From NCBI GenBank assembly GCA_937863185.1, contig CALMEG010000117.1:1-40818 (forward strand): a stretch of 40,818 bases of DNA, written 5' to 3'. Of the stretch, positions 1 to 12,926 are shown piece after piece. The stretch's first letter is position 1. Each line of letters opens with the position of its first letter. Made by a program: the position numbers and the translations under genes. This stretch comes from an uncultured Paracoccaceae bacterium. GTDB taxonomy: Bacteria > Pseudomonadota > Alphaproteobacteria > Rhodobacterales > Rhodobacteraceae. The notes below the pieces were generated by a model, which had not been told where the DNA came from, ran no database searches, and saw nothing but the letters and a program-made list of their open reading frames with translations.

Positions 1-1872
<1,872 letters not shown>

Positions 1873-1892
1873 TTCCCTGTCCTTTCAGGCGC

Positions 1893-3421
<1,529 letters not shown>

Positions 3422-3422
<1 letters not shown>

Positions 3423-3982
3423 TATCCGACCTCTTTCATGGCATTCTGGAGAGATGCGAGTTTCGATTTGACCGACGTGTCGATCATTTTCGAGCCCAGC
3501 TTGACGATCATCCCGCCGATAAGGCTTTCATCGACGGACATGGCGAGTTTGACGGTTTTTCCCGTCTGCGCCTTGAGGGCAGCGGCCAGCTTGTCGGCCT
3601 GTGCCTTGCTCAGCGCGGTGGCGGCGGTGACGACGGCCGTCACCTCGCCCTTTTCTTCTGCGATCTGCGCGGCAAGCGCATTCAGCAGTTGCGGCAACGC
3701 AAACAGCCGGCGCTTCTGCGCCATCAGCGCCAGGCCATTGGCCACCGGCGCCGACAGGCCCATCTTGGCCGCAAGGGCCCCGATCGCCTTTTCCTGCGCC
3801 TCACGCGGATAGATCGGAGAGCCGATCAGATCGCGCAGGTCGGCCGAGGCGTCGATGGCGGCGCCAAGCGCCTCCACATCGGCCTCGAGCGCCTTGAGGC
3901 CCTTGGCTTCGCGTGCGAGTTCAAAAACAGCCGTAGCATAACGCTCGGCGATGGCTGCGGAAATCGAAGCTGGTTCGGACAC
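3422..3982 (-). CDS. atpH: ATP synthase F1 subunit delta (OSCP)
   Basis: This is the peripheral-stalk subunit connecting F1 to the b subunits. The frame stays open upstream to 4126, but the start is placed at GTG 3982 ([23 protein letters not shown]). A GGAAGG ribosome site lies a few bases before this codon, and the resulting 186 residues equal the usual family length. The upstream extension ([16 protein letters not shown]...) has no family resemblance. It is the first gene of the operon in the window. The conserved C-terminal [24 protein letters not shown] block is present. Confidence 0.95.
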
Positions 3983-4085
3983 GTCCACCCTTCCGATGAC
4001 TTCGCCCCATGCTCCCGGCCCGGATGGCGCCGGGCCAGAGGCCCCCAGTGGCGTGCAGTGCTCCGCACGCCTCAATCGGCCTCGC

Positions 4086-4114
4086 ATGTAGCAGAGCAAT
4101 CCCCCCCTCGCAAC
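4086..4114 (-). promoter_or_regulatory. Candidate promoter of the atpHAGD operon
   Basis: Reading the minus strand, TTGCGA (4109-4114) and TACATG (4086-4091) are separated by 17 bp, which resembles a sigma-70 promoter. It would give a leader of about 100 nt before the atpH GTG. The match is moderate and was made by eye. The rest of the 285-bp gap 3983-4267 shows no other gene. Confidence 0.35.
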
Positions 4115-4267
4115 CGTCTTGGACAACAGAATGTGAATGCGAGATGCGCTTATTTGGGGCGGATCCCGGCCCGTTCCGGTTTCGTCCGAAAGGTTGCGGC
4201 GCTAACGGCGGCAAGCGGCCGCCCGATGCACGCAAAAGTGGCGCCGCCCGAGTCGCCTCGCGCCCGC

Positions 4268-5026
4268 TCAGACCGGGTCCGCGGCGGGTTTTGCGGCCCC
4301 TTCGAGAATCGACAGCGGCTTGCGAACGGCGGCGGGAAGACCGGGGCGGCGCGGCGCATGCACCTGCTTGGAAACCTCGAGCATGATGACGCCCGCCGCC
4401 AGGAAGCCCGACACCTTCTGCCCCATCCGTTCCCACATCGGGGCCGAGCGCAGCCAGAAGCGGCGGTCCGAGGGCGGAATGTAAAGCGCCGCCGCGTGGC
4501 GTTCGGGCACGAACCCGGCGCGGCGCGCCTGTGCATCCAGCTGCCCCGGCGTATAAGGGCGGCCAAAGCCGAAGGGCGTCGTTTCGCGCGGGGCCCACAG
4601 GCCCGCCCGGTTCGGCACGATGAAAAGCGCGCGCCCTCCGGGGCCGAGGACGCGCCAGCATTCCTCCATCAGCGCGCCCGGATGATCCGAGGTCTCAAGC
4701 CCGTGCAGAAGCACCAGGCGGTCCACCATGCCGGTTTCGATCGGCCAGCGAATCTCGTCGCACAGGACCGAGACATTGGGCATGCCGGCCGGCCAGGGCA
4801 TCACCCCCTGTTCGCCCGGCATCAGCCCGATCACCCGGCGCGCATGTTCCAGATAGGGCCGCAGCAGCGGCACCGCGAATCCGTAGCCGACATAGGTCTG
4901 GCCCGCGCTTTCCGAAGCCGAGGCCGGCCAGAGGCCAAGCATCCGGTCGCGCACCGCCTTTTGCGCGGCACGGCCGAGTTGCGTGCGATAGTAGAAATTA
5001 CGCAGGTCAAGTACATCAAGATGCAT
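4268..5026 (-). CDS. Class I SAM-dependent methyltransferase
   Basis: This is probably a cytosolic S-adenosylmethionine-dependent methyltransferase of the class I (UbiE/COQ5-like, Methyltransf_11) fold, with unknown substrate. The start at ATG 5026 ([21 protein letters not shown]) gives 252 residues; the longer frame to 5128 would run into the gloB promoter region. The central segment around [45 protein letters not shown] is the typical strand 4/strand 5 region with the post-motif LGPGGR. It is divergent from gloB with a 61-bp gap. The pairing suggests a shared control region, not a known shared pathway. Confidence 0.85.
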   Translation of the reverse strand: MHLDVLDLRNFYYRTQLGRAAQKAVRDRMLGLWPASASESAGQTYVGYGFAVPLLRPYLEHARRVIGLMPGEQGVMPWPAGMPNVSVLCDEIRWPIETGMVDRLVLLHGLETSDHPGALMEECWRVLGPGGRALFIVPNRAGLWAPRETTPFGFGRPYTPGQLDAQARRAGFVPERHAAALYIPPSDRRFWLRSAPMWERMGQKVSGFLAAGVIMLEVSKQVHAPRRPGLPAAVRKPLSILEGAAKPAADPV

Positions 5027-5087
5027 TGCACGCGGCCGTCCCTTGGGCGAAGCTGTGCCCAGAATACGGAAACGGACACGAAACACC

Positions 5088-5855
5088 ATGCCCCTTGACC
5101 TGGCCATCGTCCCCTGTCTTGCGGACAACTACTGCTATATCGTGCATGACCCCGCCACCGACACCACGACCGCCGTCGACGTGCCCGATGCCGTCCCGGT
5201 GCTCCGTGAATTGTCGGAGCGTGGCTGGAAACTGAGCCATATCCTGCTGACCCACCACCATCATGACCATATCGACGGCGTCCGGGCCCTTGCCGCCGCA
5301 ACCGGGGCACGGGTGATCGGGGCCGCGGCGGATGCGCCGCGCCTGCCGCGCCTGACCGAAGACGCAGAGCCCGGTAAAGATCTTCATATCGGCATGGAGG
5401 CCGTGCGCGTGATCGAGGCCTCGGGTCATACCGTCGGGCATCTGGCCTATTATTTCCCCAATGCGGGGCTGGCCTTCACCGGTGACAGCCTGATGAGCTG
5501 GGGCTGCGGGCGCCTGTTCGAGGGCAGCCCCGCGCAGATGTTCGATACGCTCTCGCGCCTGGCCGCGCTGCCCGACGACACGCTGATCTGTTCGGGCCAT
5601 GAATATACCGAGGCGAACGGCCGCTTCGCCCTCAGCCTGGAGCCCGACAACCCCGCCCTTCAGGCGCGCATGGCCGACACGCGCGCCCGCCGCGCGCGCA
5701 ACGCGCCGACGGTTCCGGTGCCGCTTGCACTGGAAAAGGCGACGAACCCCTTCCTGCGCGCCGCCGATCCCGGCCTGCGCCGCGCCCTGGGGATGGAGAC
5801 CGCCACCGACCTCGCGGTCTTTACCGAGGCCCGCGCCCGCAAGGACCGTTTCTGA
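5088..5855 (+). CDS. gloB: Hydroxyacylglutathione hydrolase (glyoxalase II)
   Basis: This hydrolyses S-D-lactoylglutathione to D-lactate and glutathione, the second step of methylglyoxal detoxification in the cytosol. Starting at ATG 5088 ([21 protein letters not shown]) it is 255 residues, the usual GloB size. The metallo-beta-lactamase metal motif THHHHDH is at residues 55-61, followed by [11 protein letters not shown] and the FTGDSL aspartate. The C-terminal HAGH domain with GHEYTEAN and the ending [16 protein letters not shown] are complete. The in-frame extension up to 5043 is unlikely to be translated. Confidence 0.96.
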   Translation: MPLDLAIVPCLADNYCYIVHDPATDTTTAVDVPDAVPVLRELSERGWKLSHILLTHHHHDHIDGVRALAAATGARVIGAAADAPRLPRLTEDAEPGKDLHIGMEAVRVIEASGHTVGHLAYYFPNAGLAFTGDSLMSWGCGRLFEGSPAQMFDTLSRLAALPDDTLICSGHEYTEANGRFALSLEPDNPALQARMADTRARRARNAPTVPVPLALEKATNPFLRAADPGLRRALGMETATDLAVFTEARARKDRF

Positions 5856-5974
5856 CCCCCGGTCCGAAGACCGCCCCCCCAAAGGCCAATCCGCAACGGA
5901 GCGCCCCGCAGATCGCCCATCGCCGCCAAATCCTTGCCCGTCTTGCGCGCCTTTCCCGCGGCTTCGCCCCCGCG

Positions 5975-7099
5975 ATGGGGCGCCGGCCGATGGTGGACAT
6001 CCTGCGCACCGCGGCGGGCACCGGGCTGGGGCTGCTGGCCGCCGCGGTTCTGGTCTATGCGATGCCCGGATCGCGGGTGACGGGGATCTACCTCGTGTCG
6101 TCGCTGGCCTCGACGGCGGTGCTGATCTTCGTGCTGCCAAACAGCCCTCTGTCGCAGCCCTGGTCGGCGCTTGTCGGGAATACCGTCTCGGCGCTGGTCT
6201 CGGTGGCGGTGCTATATGTCGTGCCCCCGCCCTATGCCGACGGGCTGGCCGTCGCGCTTGCGATCGTGGCCATGATGGCGTTGCGCGCGCTGCACCCGCC
6301 GGCGGCGGGGATCGCGCTGCTGGCCGTGCTGGAATTCGAGGCCGGCCGGCAACTGGGCTTCGGCTTTGCCTTCACCCCCGTGGCCGCCATCACGGTATTT
6401 CTCGTGCTGCTCGGGACGCTGTGGCATGCGGCAACGGGCCGGGTCTATCCGCTGCGGCGGCTGAAGGCGGCGGCCCCCGACGCCCCCAGGACCAGCCCCG
6501 GCACGCGCGCAAGGGCAAGCGCGCTGCCGCGCGATACGCTTGAAGCGCTGCTACTGGAATTCAACCAGTCCGCAAACCTCGGCCCGGCCGATCTTGCGCG
6601 CCTGCTCGAAGCCGCCGAAGCGCGCGCTGAGGCGATCCTGTTCACCGGCACCCTGGTCGAAGAGGTGATGACCCCCGCCCCCGTGGCCATCGGCCCGGAC
6701 ACCCCCATCTCGGAGATCGTGCGCAGGCTGGCCGATCTTGGCACGAAAAGCCTGCCCGTGACCGACAGCGAGGGCACCTATCTGGGCCTTGTCGACCAGG
6801 AGGCGGTAATGGTCCGCCTTGCGCAGGACCTTACCGCGCAACGGCGCCGCTTTGCCGGCCTGCGCGCCTCCCCGACCGAGGCCGAGGCGGCCTCCATCAT
6901 GGTGTCCGGCATCGCGCCGGTCGAACGGGGAACCACGGTGGGCGCGCTTCTGGAACGCCTTGCGATGCGCCGCGCGCGCGTCGTTCCCGTGACCGAAGCG
7001 GGCCGGCTGATCGGCATCATTACCCGCACCGATCTGATCCGGCTTCTGCTTGATCGGGGTGGGGCGCCCATTGAAAGTTCCGGGGACGCACCTATCTGA
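5975..7099 (+). CDS. HPP family integral membrane protein with tandem CBS domains
   Basis: This is an inner-membrane protein of unknown role. Residues of about 5-160 form the HPP domain: several hydrophobic helices and the signature ALRALHPPAAGIALLAV that names the family. A linker follows, then two CBS motifs (VMTPAPVAIGPDTPISEIVRRLADLGTKSLPVTD and SIMVSGIAPVERGTTVGALLERLAMRRARVVPVTEAGRLIGIITRTDLI), which usually sense adenine nucleotides. The start is uncertain. ATG 5975 has no evident ribosome site, and the frame is open back to 5855 with plausible coding character but no ATG, GTG or TTG. Some HPP proteins have been linked to nitrite transport, but that is not shown here. Confidence 0.85.
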   Translation: MGRRPMVDILRTAAGTGLGLLAAAVLVYAMPGSRVTGIYLVSSLASTAVLIFVLPNSPLSQPWSALVGNTVSALVSVAVLYVVPPPYADGLAVALAIVAMMALRALHPPAAGIALLAVLEFEAGRQLGFGFAFTPVAAITVFLVLLGTLWHAATGRVYPLRRLKAAAPDAPRTSPGTRARASALPRDTLEALLLEFNQSANLGPADLARLLEAAEARAEAILFTGTLVEEVMTPAPVAIGPDTPISEIVRRLADLGTKSLPVTDSEGTYLGLVDQEAVMVRLAQDLTAQRRRFAGLRASPTEAEAASIMVSGIAPVERGTTVGALLERLAMRRARVVPVTEAGRLIGIITRTDLIRLLLDRGGAPIESSGDAPI

Positions 7100-7297
7100 A
7101 TGGCGCAAACCCGACCCAATCCGCCCGCATTTCCCGGCCCGATTGTTCACTTTTCACGCAACAACCTGTTCGAACCCGAATTTTGCGTGAGAAAGGACTT
7201 GAAGCCCGGCAATTTCCACCGAAGTTTAACTGTATGAGGCCAGGAAAAACCCGGGGCTTCCCCGGATCGCACCTGCCCCGAAGGAAAGGAGCACCAG

Positions 7298-9613
7298 ATG
7301 CCTTCGTTCTCGACCACACTCGAACAAGCCATTCATGGTGCACTCGCGCTTGCAAATGCACGCCGCCATGAACTTGCCACGCTGGAACACCTGCTTCTGG
7401 CCCTGATCGACGAGCCCGACGCCGCGCGCGTCATGCAGGCCTGCTCGGTCGATCTTGAGGAATTGCGCCAGACGCTGACCGAATTCATCGACGACGATCT
7501 CTCGACGCTCATCACCGAGGTCGAGGGTTCGGAAGCCGTACCCACCGCCGCCTTCCAGCGCGTAATCCAACGCGCGGCGATCCATGTCCAAAGCTCGGGG
7601 CGCAGCGAGGTGACGGGCGCGAACGTCCTTGTGGCAATCTTCGCCGAACGCGAATCGAATGCCGCCTTCTTCCTGCAAGAACAGGACATGACGCGCTATG
7701 ACGCGGTGAATTTCATCGCCCATGGCGTGGCCAAGGACCCCGAGTTCGGCGATTTCCGGCAGGTCAGCGGCACCGAAGAGGAAACCAAGGCCGAAACCCC
7801 GCCGGGCGAAGCCAAGGAATCCGCGCTTGCCAAGTATTGCGTGGATCTGAACGCAAAATCCATGAAAGGCGATGTCGATCCGCTGATCGGCCGCGGGGAC
7901 GAGGTAGAGCGCTGCATCCAGGTGCTGTGCCGCCGGCGCAAGAACAACCCGCTTCTGGTGGGCGATCCCGGCGTGGGCAAGACCGCCATCGCCGAGGGGC
8001 TCGCGCTCAAGATCACGCGCGGCGAAACGCCCGAGATCCTGAAGGATGCCACGATCTACTCGCTCGACATGGGCGCGCTTCTGGCCGGCACCCGCTATCG
8101 CGGCGATTTCGAGGAACGCCTTAAGGCCGTGGTCAAGGAGCTGGAAGACCATCCCGACGCGATCCTCTTCATCGACGAGATCCACACCGTGATCGGTGCG
8201 GGCGCGACCTCGGGCGGGGCGATGGATGCCTCGAACCTGCTCAAGCCCGCGTTGCAGGGCGGCAAGCTGCGTTGCATGGGCTCTACCACCTACAAGGAGT
8301 TCCGCCAGCATTTCGAGAAGGACCGCGCGCTCAGCCGCCGGTTCCAGAAGATCGACGTGAACGAGCCGTCGACGGCGGATTCGATCAAGATCCTGATGGG
8401 GCTGAAGCCCTATTTCGAACAGCATCACGACATCCGCTATACCAATGACGCGATCAAGACGGCGGTCGAGCTGTCGGCGCGCTACATCCATGACCGCAAG
8501 CTGCCGGACAAGGCGATCGACGTGATCGACGAGGCCGGCGCGGCGCAGCACCTGCTGCCCGAAAGCAAGCGGCGCAAGACCCTTGGCGCCAAAGAGATCG
8601 AGGCCGTGGTGGCCAAGATCGCCCGCATTCCGCCCAAGAACGTCTCGAAGGACGATGCCGAGGTGCTGCGCGATCTGGAAAAGACGCTCAAGCGCGTGGT
8701 CTTCGGCCAGGACAAGGCGATCGAGGCGCTGTCCTCGGCGATCAAGCTGGCCCGCGCGGGCCTGCGCGAACCCGAAAAGCCGATCGGAAACTACCTCTTT
8801 GCAGGCCCCACCGGCGTCGGCAAGACCGAGGTCGCCAAGCAACTGGCCGATACGCTGGGGGTGGAGCTTCTGCGCTTCGACATGTCGGAATACATGGAGA
8901 AACACGCGGTCAGCCGCCTGATCGGCGCGCCTCCGGGCTATGTCGGTTTCGATCAAGGCGGCATGCTGACCGATGGCGTCGACCAGCACCCCCATTGCGT
9001 GCTGCTTCTGGACGAGATCGAGAAGGCGCACCCGGATGTCTACAACATCCTGTTGCAGGTGATGGATCACGGCAAGCTGACCGACCATAACGGCCGGCAG
9101 GTGGATTTCCGCAACGTGATCCTGATCATGACCACCAACGCGGGCGCCTCGGACATGCAGAAGGCCGCGATCGGCTTTGGCCGCGACCGGCGCGAGGGCG
9201 AGGATACGGCCGCGATCGAGCGCACCTTCACGCCCGAATTCCGCAACCGTCTGGATGCGGTGGTCAGCTTCGCGCCCCTGTCGCGTGAGGTCATCCTTCA
9301 GGTGGTCGACAAATTCGTCCTTCAGCTCGAGGCGCAGCTGATCGACCGCAACGTGCATATCGAACTGACCCCGGAAGCCGCCGACTGGCTGGCCGAAAAG
9401 GGCTATGACGACAAGATGGGCGCCCGCCCCCTTGGCCGCGTCATCCAGGAGCACATCAAGAAGCCGCTGGCCGAAGAGCTTCTGTTCGGCCAGCTGACCA
9501 AGGGCGGCGTGGTGAAGGTGGCGGTGAAGGACGGCGCGATCGTTCTGAACGTGGAAGAGCCTCAAAAACCGCGCCTGACCGGATCGAAGCCACCCCTTCT
9601 GACGGCCGAGTAA
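7298..9613 (+). CDS. clpA: ATP-dependent Clp protease ATP-binding subunit ClpA
   Basis: This is an AAA+ unfoldase that feeds substrates to the ClpP peptidase in the cytosol. It has 771 residues. The ClpN repeat domain is at about 1-145, the first AAA+ domain has Walker A GDPGVGKT at 222-229, and the second has GPTGVGKT at 503-510. An IGFG tripeptide-type loop, probably the ClpP-docking loop, lies at about residue 625. The start at ATG 7298 is preceded by an AAGGAG ribosome site. The adaptor gene clpS, often just upstream of clpA, is absent: only 198 bp separate it from the HPP/CBS gene, and I see nothing convincing there. Confidence 0.97.
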   Translation: MPSFSTTLEQAIHGALALANARRHELATLEHLLLALIDEPDAARVMQACSVDLEELRQTLTEFIDDDLSTLITEVEGSEAVPTAAFQRVIQRAAIHVQSSGRSEVTGANVLVAIFAERESNAAFFLQEQDMTRYDAVNFIAHGVAKDPEFGDFRQVSGTEEETKAETPPGEAKESALAKYCVDLNAKSMKGDVDPLIGRGDEVERCIQVLCRRRKNNPLLVGDPGVGKTAIAEGLALKITRGETPEILKDATIYSLDMGALLAGTRYRGDFEERLKAVVKELEDHPDAILFIDEIHTVIGAGATSGGAMDASNLLKPALQGGKLRCMGSTTYKEFRQHFEKDRALSRRFQKIDVNEPSTADSIKILMGLKPYFEQHHDIRYTNDAIKTAVELSARYIHDRKLPDKAIDVIDEAGAAQHLLPESKRRKTLGAKEIEAVVAKIARIPPKNVSKDDAEVLRDLEKTLKRVVFGQDKAIEALSSAIKLARAGLREPEKPIGNYLFAGPTGVGKTEVAKQLADTLGVELLRFDMSEYMEKHAVSRLIGAPPGYVGFDQGGMLTDGVDQHPHCVLLLDEIEKAHPDVYNILLQVMDHGKLTDHNGRQVDFRNVILIMTTNAGASDMQKAAIGFGRDRREGEDTAAIERTFTPEFRNRLDAVVSFAPLSREVILQVVDKFVLQLEAQLIDRNVHIELTPEAADWLAEKGYDDKMGARPLGRVIQEHIKKPLAEELLFGQLTKGGVVKVAVKDGAIVLNVEEPQKPRLTGSKPPLLTAE

Positions 9614-9624
9614 GCGCAGACACG

Positions 9625-9653
9625 AAAGGCCCGCCATTCCGGCGGGCCTTTTT
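9625..9653 (+). terminator. Rho-independent terminator of clpA
   Basis: A perfect 11-bp stem (9625-9635 with 9641-9651) closes a 5-nt ATTCC loop, and its 3' arm runs into five T residues. It lies 12 nt after the clpA stop. It sits between convergent genes, so it could also act on transcripts arriving from the minus strand, where the U-tract is shorter. Confidence 0.93.
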
Positions 9654-9682
9654 CATCGTGCCGCAACGTGCGCCCGGCGCGC

Positions 9683-11077
9683 CTATCGTTCGGTCAGTTT
9701 GAGTTCGATCCGTCGGTTCGCCGCGCGCGCGGCGGCCGAGGTGCCCTCGACCGCAGGGCGGAATTCGCCGAACCCGGTCGCGGCAAGGCGCTGCGGCGCA
9801 AAGCCAAGCTGGCCGATCATGTAGCGCACCACCGACAGCGCGCGCGCCTGGCTCAGCTCCCAGTTATCCGCGAACGCGCCGGCGCCCGACAGGGGCACAT
9901 CGTCGGTATGGCCATCGACGCGGATGATCCAGTCGATCTCGGGCGGGATCTGGTCGGCCAGATCCTGAAGCATCGCGGTCACCTGCGCGATCTGGGCGCG
10001 CCCCTCGGGGGCAAGATCGGCCGAGCCGGGCTCGAACAGCACCTCCGAGGAAAAGACGAAACGGTCGCCCACCACGCGCACGCCCTCGCGCCCCTCCAGA
10101 AGCGCCGAGAGCCGGCCGAAGAACTCGGAACGGTAGCGCGCCAGATCGCGGGCCTCTTCCTCGGCCTTGAGGCGGGCGGCCTCTTCCAGCGCCGCGCGGC
10201 GTTTTTGTTCGGCCGCCACCTGTGCAAGTGCCGCGTTCAGTTGCGTTCCCAGGGCCTCGACCTGAACCTGCGCTTCGGAATCGCGCGCCTCGGCGGCATC
10301 CAGAATGCCCTGCAACTCGGCCAGCTGGCCGCGCAGCGCGGCGATCTGTTCGTTCAGAAGCGCCACCCGGCGCGCGGCTTCGGCAGAGATTTCCTGCTCG
10401 TTCGCAAGCGCCCGTTCCGCCACGGCGCGCAGGGCGGCTTCGCGTTCGGCCTCGGAAGTGCCGCTTTCCAGATCAAGCTGCAACTTGTCGCGCGCGGCTT
10501 CGGCGGCGGCCAGAAGGGTCAGCGTCTCTTCGGCCTTGCGGCGGCTTTCCTCCAGCGCAAGCGTCATCGCCGCCAGCTCGTCGCCCGAGGATTGCAGCTT
10601 GGCGCGCAGCTCGGCAATGGTTTCGCGGTCCAGCCGCAATTCCTCGGCGGTGCTGCGGGCCGCGTCCTCAGCGGCGGCGCGCGCGGCCAGAAGCGTGGCG
10701 ACCTGCGCCTCGAAGGCGGTGATCTTCTGCCCCGCCTCGGCCAGCTCGGCCTCGCGCGTTTCCAGCTGCGAACTCAGGGTTGCGATCAGCGCGGTCTGGG
10801 CCGCGGCCTCGGTGCGCATGTTCGCCAGATCGCCTTGGAGATCGGACACCCGTGTCTGTTCCAGCGCAAGCGCCTGCGCCAGCCCCGCCACCTGCGCCGA
10901 CAGCGCGGAAAGTTCGTCCTCTTTCGACGAAATCGTCTCGCGCAGCACCGATTGCACGACCATGAAGATGGTCAGCACGAACATCAGCACCAGCAGAAGC
11001 GCCGTCATCGCATCGACGAAGCCCGGCCAGATCGTGGCCGAGAAGCGTTGCTGCCCGCCGCGCCGTGCAAGGGCCAT
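9683..11077 (-). CDS. MotB/OmpA-like peptidoglycan-anchored stator protein with long coiled coil
   Basis: This is probably the wall-anchored half of a proton-driven stator. Residues of about 17-42 form one transmembrane helix with the MotB-like sequence WPGFVDAMTALLLVLMF; Asp22 is at the position of the proton-binding aspartate. Residues of about 50-310 are an uninterrupted Ala/Glu/Leu-rich coiled coil. The C-terminus is an OmpA-like domain (IRVDGHTDDVP, LSQARALSVVRYMI, GFGEFRPAV, NRRIELKLTER) that should bind peptidoglycan. It begins 4 nt after its MotA/TolQ-like partner ends. No flagellar, Tol or Ton genes are adjacent, so the driven process is unknown. Confidence 0.85.
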   Translation of the reverse strand: MALARRGGQQRFSATIWPGFVDAMTALLLVLMFVLTIFMVVQSVLRETISSKEDELSALSAQVAGLAQALALEQTRVSDLQGDLANMRTEAAAQTALIATLSSQLETREAELAEAGQKITAFEAQVATLLAARAAAEDAARSTAEELRLDRETIAELRAKLQSSGDELAAMTLALEESRRKAEETLTLLAAAEAARDKLQLDLESGTSEAEREAALRAVAERALANEQEISAEAARRVALLNEQIAALRGQLAELQGILDAAEARDSEAQVQVEALGTQLNAALAQVAAEQKRRAALEEAARLKAEEEARDLARYRSEFFGRLSALLEGREGVRVVGDRFVFSSEVLFEPGSADLAPEGRAQIAQVTAMLQDLADQIPPEIDWIIRVDGHTDDVPLSGAGAFADNWELSQARALSVVRYMIGQLGFAPQRLAATGFGEFRPAVEGTSAAARAANRRIELKLTER

Positions 11078-11081
11078 CGCC

Positions 11082-12263
11082 TCAGCCCTCCTGGCCCGGG
11101 TCGTTGCGCCGCGACAGGATCGCGCGGGTCAGCCCGGCGAAGTCATGGCGCAGCTCGGCCATGCTTTCCTGCCGCCCGGCCGAGACCTCTTCCAGAAGGC
11201 GCAGAAGCTGCACGTCGATCGACCGCAGGCGCATGCGCATCTCTGCCTCGGTCTCGGAACTTGTATCAAGCCGCTCGGCCAGCACGCCGAAGGCGGCGAT
11301 CAGGCGCTCCTGCCCGTCGGCCAGCCGCGTCATCTGCTCGCCAAGGCCGGTATCGGCCTCGAGGCGGTGGGTCAGGCGTTCGACCCCCGTCATCAGATGG
11401 CCGACCCGTTCGCCAAGCGCCCGGTTGCCGGCATCGGAATGGGCGAACATGTCGCGCAGCCCCTCCATCTGCTCGGACATGTGGTCCAGGACGGCCACGG
11501 CCATGTTCGCCTCGCCCTCGGCATCGCCGGCGGCAAAGGACAGCCGCGTGATCGAAGAGATCCATTCCTCCAGCTCACGGTAGAAGCGGTTCTGGCCGTG
11601 GCTTGCGAACAGCTCCAGCAGCCCCACCACCAGCGAGCCCGCAAGCCCCAGCAGCGATGAGGAAAACGCCGTGCCCATGCCGCCAAGCTGTGCCTCCAGC
11701 CCCGTCATCAGCTTGTCGAACACCGCGATGCCGCTGTCGCCTTCCTGCGGGGCAAGCGCGCGGATCGTTTCGACCACCGCCGGGACGGTCGTCGCAAGCC
11801 CGTAGAACGTGCCCAGAAGGCCAAGGAAAATCAGCAGGTTGGAGACATAGCGCGTGATGTCGCGCCCCTCGTCGATCCGGGTTGCGACGGATTCGAGGAT
11901 CGAGCGCGCGGACGAGTTGGCGATCTGGTGGCGCGCGCCCCGGCTGCCCAGAAGGGCCGCCAGCGGCGCCAGCAGCGAGGGCGCGGCGATCTGCGGCCGG
12001 CCCGGCCGGTCAGCGGCGAAGCTTTCGATCCAGCTGACCGACTTGACCAGTTGCACCACCTGCCAGAAACACGACAGCACCCCCAGAACGAAGACCGCAA
12101 GGATCAGCCCGTTCAGATAGGGATTTGCCAGAAAGATCGGATAGATGCGGGCATAGGCGAACCAGCCCCCCATGCCGACCAGCCCCAAGACCACCATCAT
12201 CAGCGTAACCTGACGGACGGGCTGAGAAAATTGCGGCTCTGCTTGCCGGACCGGCGCACGCAT
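11082..12263 (-). CDS. MotA/TolQ/ExbB-like proton channel protein
   Basis: This is the inner-membrane partner of the MotB/OmpA-like gene that follows it. The start is set at ATG 12263 (MRAPVRQAEPQFSQP), giving 393 residues; the longer frame to 12323 enters the space next to chaC. Four hydrophobic segments are visible: VTLMMVVLGLVGMGGWF, LNGLILAVFVLGVLSCFWQVV, SNLLIFLGLLGTFYGLA and TAFSSSLLGLAGSLVVGLLELF. The last two form the conserved MotA/TolQ/ExbB channel core. About 150 mostly helical residues follow, presumably cytoplasmic. The family and pairing are clear; the physiological role is not. Confidence 0.85.
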   Translation of the reverse strand: MRAPVRQAEPQFSQPVRQVTLMMVVLGLVGMGGWFAYARIYPIFLANPYLNGLILAVFVLGVLSCFWQVVQLVKSVSWIESFAADRPGRPQIAAPSLLAPLAALLGSRGARHQIANSSARSILESVATRIDEGRDITRYVSNLLIFLGLLGTFYGLATTVPAVVETIRALAPQEGDSGIAVFDKLMTGLEAQLGGMGTAFSSSLLGLAGSLVVGLLELFASHGQNRFYRELEEWISSITRLSFAAGDAEGEANMAVAVLDHMSEQMEGLRDMFAHSDAGNRALGERVGHLMTGVERLTHRLEADTGLGEQMTRLADGQERLIAAFGVLAERLDTSSETEAEMRMRLRSIDVQLLRLLEEVSAGRQESMAELRHDFAGLTRAILSRRNDPGQEG

Positions 12264-12326
12264 GACTGCCCCTTCACATGCCTGTTTGGTTGCGAGGATA
12301 GGCGGGGCCGAAGCCCGTGCCAAGAG

Positions 12327-12863
12327 CTAAGCGCGCAAGGCCCGCACCCTTTCGGCCAGCCAGTCGATATCGGGATCGGCGATGCCGAGCGCGTGCAGAT
12401 GCTCGGCCGTGTTGAACAGGTATTCGGCGTTCGGGCCGCGCCCTCCATGGGCCGCGGCGATCATCCGGGCCTGCCGTTCAAGATCGAGCCCGCCGCAATA
12501 TTGCGCATGCGCGGGGTCGATCACATAGGTCACCGCCGTCACCCGCCGCCCGTCAGCAAGCTGCAAGGGCAGGGTCTGTTCCAGATAGGCCGACGAGATC
12601 AGCTCGCGCGCGCGCAGATCTTCCAGCACCCGCGCCTCTTCGCCGTGGCGCACGGCGAAGGCCACCCCCGCGCAGGCCGCCGCCTCGGCCGCATCCAGCG
12701 CAAGCACAAGGCCCGGCCGCTCGGACGTTCCGCGGTAATGCACCGACAGCATGCAGAACGAACGGTGCCAGCCCTCGGCCCGCGCAAGCACGCGTTCGGC
12801 CGGCTCGAACCCCGGATGCCAGATCAGCGAGCCGTAGCCGAATACCCATAATGTGTCCGCCAT
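12327..12863 (-). CDS. chaC: Glutathione-specific gamma-glutamylcyclotransferase ChaC
   Basis: This is a cytosolic enzyme that cleaves glutathione to 5-oxoproline and Cys-Gly. With ATG 12863 (MADTLWVFGYGSLIW) it has 178 residues, the typical ChaC size; the frame upstream of this codon has no family resemblance. The substrate loop YGSL is at residues 10-13. YRGTSERPGLVLAL, AQYCGGLDLERQA and GPNAEYLFNTAEHLHALGI are also characteristic. The gene is divergent from the DUF2125 gene over 63 bp. Confidence 0.93.
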   Translation of the reverse strand: MADTLWVFGYGSLIWHPGFEPAERVLARAEGWHRSFCMLSVHYRGTSERPGLVLALDAAEAAACAGVAFAVRHGEEARVLEDLRARELISSAYLEQTLPLQLADGRRVTAVTYVIDPAHAQYCGGLDLERQARMIAAAHGGRGPNAEYLFNTAEHLHALGIADPDIDWLAERVRALRA

Positions 12864-12926
12864 GGCACTGGCCCTCCTGTCCGGGTCAAGATAAACACGC
12901 AATCCGGATGGATGGAAAGGGAAGCC

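Noticed and set aside
4009-4267. Overlapping ORFs between atpH and the methyltransferase gene
   Set aside because: Low-complexity Arg/Pro/Ala translations with no ribosome sites; the region fits an atp promoter and leader.
7100-7237. 45-codon ORF between the HPP/CBS gene and clpA, considered as clpS
   Set aside because: It is too short for ClpS, shows no ClpS motif and has no ribosome site.
9683-12263. Zorya-type antiphage system (ZorA/ZorB-like pair)
   Set aside because: No ZorC, ZorD or ZorE-like gene is adjacent; neighbours are clpA and chaC, and the coiled coil is on the MotB-like protein.
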